DNA from: Lindgomyces ingoldianus
Taxonomy: Eukaryota; Ascomycota; Dothideomycetes; Pleosporales; Lindgomycetaceae
Length of the DNA stretch: 64,000 nt
NCBI RefSeq assembly: GCF_010093535.1
Contig: NW_022985198.1
Span: forward strand, 696,100 to 760,099
Direction: 5' to 3'
This document shows positions 55,931-64,000 of the stretch, in pieces. The notes below the pieces were generated by a model. It was given only the letters and a program-made list of their open reading frames with translations. It made no database searches and was not told the origin of the DNA. The position numbers were made by a program, and so were the translations under genes. Numbering within the stretch: the first letter of the stretch is position 1; every line of letters begins with the position of its first letter.

Positions 55931-58526
55931 CTACACAATACCCTCCTGAAATCTCTCGACCCCCATCTTAATCTCCCTCACAATCTCAACCGCCTCCTCA
56001 TGACTCGTCGCCTCAAAATCATACCTCTTGGTTTCCCTCTCCTTAAACACAATAACCCTAAACATCCTCGGATGTTTCTTACTAACCTTACTCCCCACAA
56101 TACTGGAAAAGTGCACCGTCGTCGTCTTCGGCTGCGCCTCAAACAGCGCTTTCGTATTCGCCTGACTCTCCCCCGGCATGATATGCATATACTCGTTATC
56201 GAGGGCAAGGATCCGCGAAGTGGAGGAGGCGAAGGACATGGGCTGTTTGCGTAACACGGCGTAGCGCCGGTAGTATGAACCTGTGTTTCCGACGAGCCCG
56301 CCGTCGTGTTTTGCAAGCGGGTGGATGAGGCCTTGGCCGCTGACAGCGGCAGCGGTGCGGTCAGCTTTTTTAGTCTTCTTAGGGGCGCCGCCTGTGCTGA
56401 TGATGAGGGGGGCGTTCGGGGAGGAGCTGCCAGGCGAGCCGGCGATGCCGAAAACGCCGTCGCCAACGAAGCGGCGGCGCTGGAGATCAAGATCGGTGCG
56501 TGTGCCGAGGGCTTCTACGGTGCGGTCGGAGGGTGCGACGGTGGTGGAGCCGGAGACCTTCAGGACGAAGAGTCCTTTATCGAGACGGAGGTCGTGGCAG
56601 ACTTTGTCGAAAATCTCGGCAATGTAGGTATCTGTAGTGCAGGGAACGGAGACGTGCTTGGTGTTGAAATTCTCGTCTGTGAAGTGCACGGCCACGGTCT
56701 TCGGAGCACCCATACGAGAGGCGGCATGTGTTGCGGGCACGGCAGGAGCATCGGCTAGAACACTTGAGTTTTTACGCGTGGCCGTAGGTGCAAACGATGG
56801 ACCGGTGATAGGATTACGGAAGCTTTTCGCTCGAGTAGCCATGGGTTTTGGAGGTTGTTTCTTTTCCGGCATGTCTTCCGACGCGGATTTCTGTGTTGCC
56901 AGCGCAGCGGCAGCTTCACGACTGTAAATTGGCGTGATCCTTTCGTTGTCGGCAGTTTCGCGCTCCGTCGCCTCGACCAGCGCAAATTCATCCCAGGGCT
57001 TCTCGCGTGCTCTAGGGCGCATGCCACGACTATTGTTTGAGGCAAAGTCCATGATAGGCTTATTCCTCGTGAGTGGCGGAAACTCATCGTCAACTTCACC
57101 ATCGTCGTACATACGTAGAACCCAACAATTGACGTTCAACTTCTCGGGAGTCAGGGGGGGCTCTAGCCTCTCTTCTTGGTATCTCCACAGAGCGAAGCCG
57201 ATCGCTTCGGAGACTGAGACGGCCTCACCCTTGTCGTCGAATTTCTTTAAAAGTAGTTCGACAGGTTTCGACGATTTTGAGCAGAATGGGGTGTATATCT
57301 TGATGTAGATTGGATTTACTTGGGCCTCGCTGGTAGCAGACCAGGCGGCAAATCGATGGAGTGGATTCGAGGGCTTTTGCTCTTTAGCTTTCAGTGCTTG
57401 CGTCAATGCACTGATGGGAGGAATGAAGCTAATCGGCCGGGGAGGGGGAAGAGCTTGTAGAGATGCCATGGGTTGTTTATTTTGCTTTTTTGGCGAAGTG
57501 TTGAATGGAGTAAGTGCCGGCATATTTGGGAGGTTAGTCGCAAGAGAAGAATCCAAGGGACCAGTCTCTCCTAATAGAGATGCCGTATCAGCTGTCCCGG
57601 AGAACTCGGAAGACATGGTGCTGTCAGATTCATTGCCCTCGTCCAAAGCCTCTAACCGCTCTCGTTCATCCTCTTGAATTCGCTGAGATAGAAGATGGCT
57701 CGCCTTAGCAGCTCGGTGTGGGTTGACCTTCTTCCGATGGAATATAACGGGATCTACTTCGTTCTCTGAAGACATCTCGCTACTTGTGACGGTATCTCTT
57801 CTTGCGCGCTCTTTGATGGTCTCCACGGTGCCCAACGACCCTCTGCGTAAGCGGCTGTCTGGAGGCCTAGAAGGCGAAGTGACGATAAGGGATGGGCCCT
57901 CCCCATTGTCTATGAGCCTATGGCGAAGGGCTGATCCAGGAATCGGGGATGATCCAGCCCGTGTCCGCACAGGCAACTTATTGAACTTGATCAGGTTCGC
58001 GGGCCTTTGGTGTTACATGTTAGCTTCAGACGCAATGTTAAGCTAGGCTACTAGCCTTTGCGTTGCATCAATATCGTCATCACTCTCATCGCTCAGGTCG
58101 CTGCTGTCATCTTCGTCCAACTGCTCCTTCCTCCGCCGTCGCCTGGCATTCAAGGTGGGTCCTACGGTATCGTTACTTCCACCTCCCCCCGTGACCATCC
58201 CGCCTTCCTCCTCATCTTCGCCAAATCCTGCTGGGGCTTTCAACCCAGCCGATCGCGGTGCCTGGAAGTATTCGGATGTGATGGCAGTTGGGATAGGCGG
58301 AGAATATGTTCGTTTAATGTCTGCGGCATTGGGTACCCAACCAGCTGCGCGGAACGCAGGGTTGTTCAGAAAGGTGGTGTTGACATTGATCAGGCGCTCT
58401 CCAACGCCGTCTTTAATCGAGGAGAGGTACGCGGTCCGGAGCTGGTATAGAACGAAGCTATCGAGGTTAGAGACGGGACGGAGAATGGCATTGCGTGGCT
58501 TACTCTTCATTCTGGAGTAAAGACAT
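55931..58526 (-). CDS. AVO1: TORC2 subunit Avo1/Sin1
   Basis: The exons are 58526-58504, 58457-58056 and 58004-55931, giving 832 aa. The first exon encodes MSLLQNE; joined across a 46-bp intron it reads MSLLQNEDFVLYQLRTAYLS, the conserved start of fungal Avo1/Sin1. The second intron (51 bp, GCTAAC branch) has a GC rather than GT donor. Avo1 is a core TORC2 subunit that recruits substrates such as Ypk and Akt-type AGC kinases at the plasma membrane. Domains in order are a disordered N-terminus, CRIM at ~352-470 (NPIYIKIYTPFC, ALWRYQEERL, WVLRMYDDGEVDDEFP), a Ras-binding-like region at ~570-650 and a C-terminal PH domain at ~725-830 (RYAVLRK..YMHIMPGES, FEATSHEEAVEIVREIK). The in-frame ATG at 58534 would replace the conserved start by an unrelated leader and is not used. 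Confidence 0.92.
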
Positions 58527-58780
58527 GATGCCACTTATTCGGGTATCATATTACAGAATGCAAATCATCCAGACCAGCTGAAGGAGGGCATTTGGAGCGT
58601 CATGGCAAGCGTAGTGGAGTGAAACACGGGACAGACGTAGAGGTGAGATTCACGGCCCTGGCTTGGCACACGGTGCTTCCGGGCCAACCTCCGACTGGTG
58701 ATTTCATCACAACCCGCCCCGTCCACGTTGACCTCGACACAGCACCTCCACCCTGAAAACGAACAGGAACTAGGACCGCC
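58527..58780. promoter_or_regulatory. 254-bp divergent promoter, AVO1 / PRCC-like
   Basis: Start codons of two divergent genes lie 254 bp apart, so their promoters must overlap. No defined element was recognised. Confidence 0.4.
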
Positions 58781-59992
58781 ATGAATATTGTCGGCTACTC
58801 CGATTCGGAAGGCTCGGACAACGATGCGCCGGCCCCACCGCAACCAACAGTCAAGCCCACTCCCAAAATGGCGTTCCAGAAGGTCGTCGACCGCACCAAC
58901 CCCGGCACTATCAAACTCAACCTCCCCTCAGCAGCAGGACCACACTCTGAGAAAGACGGGATAGAAGCCGGTGCGCCCCCGGCAAAGAAGGTGCGCACAG
59001 GCGGGGCATTCGGTGGATTCAATGCCATGTTGCCTGCCCCAAAGAAGGCAGGTGCGACTCTGGGGACTACGGAAGAGGCAGCGCCTGCAAAGAAGTTGGG
59101 AGTATCAAAGTCAAAGCCCAGCTTCACGTCTATGAAGACGGGAGCCGAGCCCATGTTCTGCCGAGAGCCAAAGGAGCCAGACTATGATGAGGCGGGAAAT
59201 CCAGTGAAAAAGGACCTCACAACACCATCGTCGAGTCTGTCTTTTACAACTTCGGAACAAAGGGCTGAGCAGCTCAAGAAGTCTGACCCTGGAATTAAGT
59301 TTGCTGGGAGAAATTCAAGATTCATGCCCTTGTCCGCCGCCCGCAGGAACAAGAATAAGCGCCCGATCCCTTATCCATCCACTGCTCCAACAAACCCCAA
59401 GCCAGCCACGCCATCCTTGCAGCCACAACCAGCGGCCGCAGTGAAACTAGTCGCCCTTGCAAAGAAGAAGGTTTCTCTATTTTCTGCCTCCCAAGACGAA
59501 GTTCTTTCCCCGACTGAGAACCCGTCAAGCGGAGAGTACCAGCCTCTTTTCTACGGTGCGGATGAGGGGGAGGATGCAAAAGTACCAGATCAGGCTGTTG
59601 ATGAAATAGATGGTTATCAGCCAGCCGGCCATATTCCTTCAGCAGCCCTGGGCGCGTCTGCAGGCGCGCAGGACCTCACCAATATCGCGACAGAGCTGCA
59701 TCTATCCGAGGCCGAGAAGCGGCAACTATTCGGCCGCAAAGGGAGGGGGGATATTCCAGGTGGAGCCAAGATCGTGGAGTTCAACACAGATCGAGAGTAT
59801 GCCCACAACGAGGAGTTGCGCGCCCAAGGCGAGACGGTACAGCACAACGCCCTCAAGTCAATTAGCGGAACAGGCAAGAACAGCTTGAAGAGCTTGATAA
59901 ATGTGGCGACGACCCAGAAAGACGCCCTGGAGGACCACTTTGCTCAAGGAAGACGGAACAGGAAGGAGGCCGGGAACAAGTATGGATGGTGA
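58781..59992 (+). CDS. PRCC-like protein (mitotic checkpoint regulator / splicing-associated)
   Basis: 403 aa in one exon. It starts MNIVGYSDSEGSDND, the usual beginning of the family, followed by a long Pro/Ala/Lys-rich disordered region with PPAKKVR and KKNKRP-type basic patches that may act as nuclear localisation signals. The C-terminal ~110 residues match the PRCC domain: LSEAEKRQLFGRKGR, IVEFNTDREYAHNEELRAQG and a final KSLINVA..HFAQGRRNRKEAGNKYGW block. Human PRCC is a nuclear protein linked to pre-mRNA splicing and MAD2B binding. The fungal function is inferred only from homology. Confidence 0.88.
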   Translation: MNIVGYSDSEGSDNDAPAPPQPTVKPTPKMAFQKVVDRTNPGTIKLNLPSAAGPHSEKDGIEAGAPPAKKVRTGGAFGGFNAMLPAPKKAGATLGTTEEAAPAKKLGVSKSKPSFTSMKTGAEPMFCREPKEPDYDEAGNPVKKDLTTPSSSLSFTTSEQRAEQLKKSDPGIKFAGRNSRFMPLSAARRNKNKRPIPYPSTAPTNPKPATPSLQPQPAAAVKLVALAKKKVSLFSASQDEVLSPTENPSSGEYQPLFYGADEGEDAKVPDQAVDEIDGYQPAGHIPSAALGASAGAQDLTNIATELHLSEAEKRQLFGRKGRGDIPGGAKIVEFNTDREYAHNEELRAQGETVQHNALKSISGTGKNSLKSLINVATTQKDALEDHFAQGRRNRKEAGNKYGW

Positions 59993-60818
59993 GCGACTTA
60001 GGAGACTGGGAACAGCTCGATATTCTTAATGCGGATGCCAGGGTAATATTCTCGAAAAGGAGCATGGAAATCGTGTCAAGAGGCACTACTAATTGGGCCA
60101 AGTTTTTCATTCACGGGTGGAAGGCTTCGACACAATGCCGTAGATATTTTCGGCCCCCGATGAGACGGATATGTCTGATGCCTTTTGTGAATGTCCGAGA
60201 AGTTTCTAGGCAACCGTTTGAAGCCTCTGGGCTCTGTACAAGCAATTGGTAACTTCTCGAAGCGGATTGGAGATGATGGAGTGCTTCTCTCCATTTCCAT
60301 TTCTTTTCCTCGTTAATTCCCCCATCTCCGGGAAGTGCCGAAAAGAAGGACGCCTTGTTCTTGCAGTACAAGTGATAATATATATATGTGCCATCGCTCT
60401 TAGGAGTATCTGCTTGGGGAGTCTGCATCCCTCTGAAAAGGCCATTATCGGAACGCGACTTAGTAGCATGACGTCACGTGTCAAATTTGCATGTCGGAAT
60501 TTCGATTCCGACATTCCGAGCTGCTTATATCTCTCTTTTGTCCCTACCCTATCTCTTCACTAAATACTATCGCCACCACCACTCCACTCCACTACAGTTA
60601 GTATTTATCTCAGTTTCGCCTCTCCTCAAGTCACAAGGAATATGTTTACTTGGCTCTACGTTGTTCTCTGCCTTCTACGACATTTCACCGCAAAGTTTGC
60701 ATCAGTCAGCACCGACATGAGAGGGTAAGTTCTTGAGCCCCCTATAAACACTGTGCTTCACCTCTCTAAGACTTTCTCCACCCCCACCAAACTTTGCTGG
60801 CAGCATATCCAACCAAGC
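59993..60818. other. intergenic, upstream of the SET gene, with possible leader exon
   Basis: Mostly non-coding. A possible leader exon starts at ATG 60642, encodes a hydrophobic peptide (MFTWLYVVLCLLRHF) and ends at a GTAAGT donor at 60725. Splicing to an AAG acceptor just before ATG 60819 would join it in frame to the SET gene. Confidence 0.35.
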
Positions 60819-62063
60819 ATGGTCCAACTCGAGGACGATGGCTACGGCTCTTCGACTTCCTCTGACACCATTGTCCTAGCACTACACTCTGACATGTCTA
60901 CCTCCACACTCCGTCCAGGTGACCACGATATTGGTCCAGGCCGCCTCGTATTACAGCCCGAGAATTGCGAAATGCATACCGTTCTCCGCAATGTCGACGT
61001 CCATGCGACCCGGGGCCTGCATGTAACGGCTCCAATTCCCGAAGGAACCAGGATCAGCGCCGAGAAGCCTCTTCTCGGCGTTACCAAAGCCGATTACAAC
61101 TATATCGGCATCTATGAGGCGTTCGAAAAGCTCTCCGCTGTTGACCAAGACTCCTTCCTCCGGCTAAAGATGGTGCGATATCCTGAGTTCAAGCCACAGG
61201 AAAAGAACATCGACAATATGATCCTCGAATACGAGCGTAACTACAGTCTCGCAAATACGGACGGTGAGCGCCAGAAGCTCGCGAGTCTAGAGGAGAGTCT
61301 GCGAATCGCGATACGTATGTGGCGTGTCAACTCACGGTTTCAAGGAAACATGAACGACCTGACCACCAACAGCGAGCCCAACTCCTGTACCGCCCTCCCC
61401 GATGATGTTCCGATCTGCGGTGTCTTCCGCACCGCCTCCGTGCTCTCTCAATCGTGTGTCCCGAACGTGTGTGTCGCGTGGAATAAGGGTACCAAGAGAC
61501 TCACTGTCCATGCAACCCGCGCTATCTACCCCGGCGAGGAACTCACAGCTTCCCACATCAGCTCGAATTTCTATTGCAAATTTGCTGAACGCGCGAAAGC
61601 TCTCAGAGAGCGTGGCATCCTACGGTGTACATGTCCTGCCTGCAACATCAACCACGTCTCCTTCATCCACCACGAATTCCACCGTACAAACATTGGTGTT
61701 GAAGTCCGGAATATCATCCCTCTCATCACGCGTCTGCAAACGCCCACTTCCCCTCAACCTTCCCTGGCTGAGCTCGCCGCCGCGGAAGTCACGGTTCTGA
61801 AGGTGATAGACTCGCTAGTGAAGGCAGGATGTAGGGATATGGAACTAGTGTGGTGGCGCAAGTACTTGGCAGAGGAGCTATTGCTGCGGCTGGGGAAGTG
61901 GACAGCAGCGGTGGCGCAGGCAAGGCTTGCGGTGAAGGGCACAGAGAGGTGTATTGGGTTGGATAATCCGGATATAGAGCCTTTTAGGAGGATTCAGAAG
62001 AGGGCGGAAGAAATTCTACGTAGTTATAAAGCTGATGCGAAGGAGTTTTGTTCCTTCACTTAG
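60819..62063 (+). CDS. SET-domain protein, SMYD-like, with divergent NHSC motif
   Basis: 414 aa from ATG 60819. The SET domain begins at ~60 with GLHVTAPIPEGTRISAEKPLL and is split by a helical insertion (~90-180). It resumes with NSEPNSC and FRTASVLSQSCVPN (~203-216), then PGEELTASH (~238-246) and a post-SET zinc motif RCTCPAC (~269-275). The C-terminal ~120 residues are TPR-like helices. SET proteins of this class methylate lysines using AdoMet. The normally invariant Asn-His of NHSC, which contacts AdoMet, is Ser-Gln here, so activity may be changed or lost, although Cys, Pro, Asn and the GEEL loop remain. An upstream leader exon is possible (see 59993-60818). Confidence 0.85.
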   Translation: MVQLEDDGYGSSTSSDTIVLALHSDMSTSTLRPGDHDIGPGRLVLQPENCEMHTVLRNVDVHATRGLHVTAPIPEGTRISAEKPLLGVTKADYNYIGIYEAFEKLSAVDQDSFLRLKMVRYPEFKPQEKNIDNMILEYERNYSLANTDGERQKLASLEESLRIAIRMWRVNSRFQGNMNDLTTNSEPNSCTALPDDVPICGVFRTASVLSQSCVPNVCVAWNKGTKRLTVHATRAIYPGEELTASHISSNFYCKFAERAKALRERGILRCTCPACNINHVSFIHHEFHRTNIGVEVRNIIPLITRLQTPTSPQPSLAELAAAEVTVLKVIDSLVKAGCRDMELVWWRKYLAEELLLRLGKWTAAVAQARLAVKGTERCIGLDNPDIEPFRRIQKRAEEILRSYKADAKEFCSFT

Positions 62064-62873
62064 TAATAGTGTAACCAGCCTTCTCCACGTGCTCTAGCAG
62101 CCTGGTTCCAGCTCATGTGTATGCATGTTGGCATTGCTCGAGAACGTACCAAAGACAAAGTCATGCAGACTCCCTTTGGGTCTATGAAATCAGAAGCAAG
62201 ACATCATACGAATCGAAAATTGCAGAAAGGTATCATGGTTCTATTGACCGACGTGGATGAGACTTGCTTACTTTTTTTTTGCCTCGTTACGTCCCTCAGC
62301 CTTCCTTTGGTTTCCATCCCGTTGGGCCAGTCTGTTTTCTAGTTAGGTCCTTCGAATTTCTCATGTGGCGTCCATATCATCCCTAAGTCTTCACCGGTGC
62401 TGTATAATTAATACGTTGCAAGGCCTCAAGTTCGCAATGCATCAGGTCTCATTTTTGTGTTGCCTTCCTGTATGTTCAGGGTATATTATTGCAGGTGTAA
62501 CAGCTCACTCTGCCGACCAGGCCTACCAGTCGCGCCCTATTTAAATACCTGCTCTTTGACGAGACTCGTGGAACCGCCCTGCTGGTTTTCTAAATGCTGG
62601 TAAAACATATTGAACTTTCCGCAAGCGGCACGCCATGATGTGCTGACCCCACCTTGTCGTTGGTCGGTAGTGCGAAGACCCTCACAACCTGGCACCTCCC
62701 TCTACACCTAGCAAAACCTTCCCCTCACAAAGAACCATGAAGATTACGGATGCGGCTCTGCGATGTCAGCCTGTGTATATAACGTGTAGTGGTGATGGAT
62801 CTGGGGCCTTGCCACCTAAGGCAAATCCCCAGAATAATTGCCAAACAATATTTCCAGCTCACAGACTTTCAAC
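62064..62873. other. intergenic, no gene seen
   Basis: 810 bp after the SET gene. A 75-codon plus-strand frame at 62115-62342 shows no family features. The region otherwise holds 3' flank and the upstream region of the small gene at 62874. Confidence 0.3.
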
Positions 62874-63280
62874 ATGAATACAGAATATGTCGAGCCACGA
62901 TATGTTGATAAAGTGAAGCTCCATGCGCTTCTCGCGCGCTTATTCCCTGAACAATCCTGGAGGGCTGAGGTGAGTCTGGAAGGTTGACAGAGTCATTTAC
63001 TTTCGTCGTATAAGGCATTAAGGCACTGAAGGTGGAGGTTTAGGGTGTCAAGGCTCCAAGGCTGATTTCGTCCTAGATACGAAGAGGAAAGTGGGTCATC
63101 GAGACTCCTAGAACTCTATCAAAGGTAGGAGGATACCATTCTTCGCCGCCCACTCCTCTCACTATAGATGTTACAGGAAGAACTAGATTCCGTCGCTTCG
63201 TAACACAATGTCTGCAAAGCGACGTGACCACACAGCCCGCTTATCCACCTCTTGCCTGTTTGCCTTTTATATTTCTGTAG
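62874..63280 (+). CDS. small fungal protein, tandem copy 1
   Basis: Exon 1 (62874-62969) encodes 32 residues with VDKVKLHALLARLFPEQSWR and ends after a Glu codon at a GTGAGT donor. A 107-bp intron with CTGAT and CCTAG acceptor signals leads to exon 2 at 63077, which begins IRRGKWVIETPRTLSK. A second donor (GTAGGA at 63125) follows that segment; read through instead, the frame stops at 63278-63280, giving 99 aa. The layout (amphipathic helix, intron after a Glu codon, short basic strand segment) is matched by the gene at 63602. This resembles a class of ~60-80 residue fungal proteins known to me only as hypothetical. The 3' end is uncertain. Confidence 0.4.
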
Positions 63281-63601
63281 TCGCAGCCTTGTGCTCCCCC
63301 TTGTCATGCTCATTCGTTCGGAAGGTCGTTCGATTGGAGGGGGTCCAACATGGCTTTTACTCCGTCTATTGATGACAGGCTCAGGTTTCGGTCCAGTTTT
63401 GAAAGCTCATGTGGCTCTTTAAGTGTATGGTCAAACAGTATCGCATATAAGGTGGTCTGATAGTATCCTTCTTCAGAGAAACATCCATTCTCACAGCAAC
63501 CAAGTATTTCCTTGCATTTCTTCTAATGATTTGTCTTTCATTGGGTTTTTGAGCTCCTTACTCCAGAACTTCATCACTCTTCCCAGTTGATATAGCCGTC
63601 C

Positions 63602-63897
63602 ATGGCTGCTGGATATAGCCCAACCCCTTCCCAAGTTATCGATGGACATTTTCTTGATCAGGGGCGTCTCCTGAAGGCCTTGAGAGATATTTTTGGAACT
63701 TCAGATTTCGGAGAGGGTAAATTCAGAGTTGAGGTAAGGGATTTAGCAGTAACTCCTCCTTGTATGACATACTGACAAGCAATCCACCTTAGCTAAGACT
63801 CAACCGGTATAAGATATATCCGTCCACGACATGCACGCAGCCCCCAAAACTTAGTCAGGTAACGCAGCACTCAAAATATTCCAGTTATTGGCGTTAA
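63602..63897 (+). CDS. small fungal protein, tandem copy 2
   Basis: Exon 1 (63602-63733) encodes 44 residues ending FGEGKFRVE at a GTAAGG donor. The 59-bp intron has a perfect ACTGAC branch site and a CTTAG acceptor. Exon 2 (63793-63897) starts LRLNRYKIYP and stops at 63895-63897, giving 78 aa. The intron lies in phase 0 after a Val-Glu or Ala-Glu pair in both this gene and the one at 62874, and both place a short helix before it and an Arg-rich strand after it. A GTAACG inside exon 2 after a CAG codon could be a further donor. No function is known. Confidence 0.4.
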
Positions 63898-64000
63898 ATA
63901 TGACTAGGAGCGAATTCTTGATTGTCGGACGATATTTCGCTAAACGCAATGGCCGAATCTTATTATGGTGGCGTGTTGTGTTTTAATTCACTTATTTTCA

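Noticed and set aside
58043..58534. Alternative AVO1 start at 58534
   Set aside because: It would read through the 46-bp intron and destroy the conserved MSLLQNEDFVLYQLR start obtained by splicing from 58526.
1..64000. CRISPR arrays, bacterial operons, rRNA or tRNA genes
   Set aside because: No regularly spaced repeats, no rRNA-like sequence and no tRNA cloverleaf or B-box (GGTTCGAATCC-like) with matching arms was found by eye; a tRNAscan run would be decisive.

Overview
The window is nuclear DNA of a filamentous ascomycete (Pezizomycotina). The protein-coding genes carry short spliceosomal introns, mostly 46-60 bp, with GT..AG ends and CTAAC or CTGAC branch sites close to the acceptor. The recognisable genes are standard ascomycete ones (Ubp12-type deubiquitinase, Iah1 esterase, Gef1-type CLC, Avo1/Sin1, PRCC, a SET protein, a GGCT/AIG2-like protein). 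The class cannot be fixed by eye; Leotiomycetes-like is a guess. All exon joins below were worked out by hand from splice signals, and every multi-exon model was checked for a length divisible by three.

Layout. 1-3 kb: a single-pass membrane protein running in a shifted frame into a C2H2 zinc-finger protein, both on the minus strand. 3.8-17.4 kb: a housekeeping block with Ubp12-like (-), a conserved fungal protein (-), an Iah1-type SGNH esterase (-) and a CLC Cl-/H+ exchanger (+). 18.9-34 kb: a gene-poor, repeat-bearing accessory island. It holds a decayed paralogue of the zinc-finger gene, a TPR-CHAT cysteine protease, a nucleoside-phosphorylase-domain protein of the kind used as a sensor in fungal NLRs but without a NACHT, and several degenerate LTR-like repeats. 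34.3 kb: a GGCT/AIG2-like gene. 35.5-55.4 kb: the most unusual region. It has an 11-exon gene predicted to encode a 2,578-residue fusion of a ComEC-type metallo-beta-lactamase-fold hydrolase to a DUF6603-like region, followed, after two small unrelated genes, by two more giant proteins (1,343 and 1,472 residues) read divergently from a shared 636-bp promoter. 55.9-62 kb: Avo1/Sin1 (TORC2), PRCC-like and SET-domain genes. 62.9-63.9 kb: two tandem small genes with matching intron positions, apparently paralogues.

How the genes may work together. The three giant proteins look to me like a module: a nuclease-like or phosphodiesterase-like MBL enzyme with a huge beta-rich partner region, plus two large proteins whose motifs (LPHIVF..LPWER in one, GVYLHW and PNRWLV in the other) resemble ones I associate with large uncharacterised bacterial proteins. 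That association is from memory and needs a profile search. The CHAT protease and PNP-domain protein are plausible innate-immunity or allorecognition genes, as these domains often are in fungi, and their position in a repeat island fits fast-evolving genes of that class.
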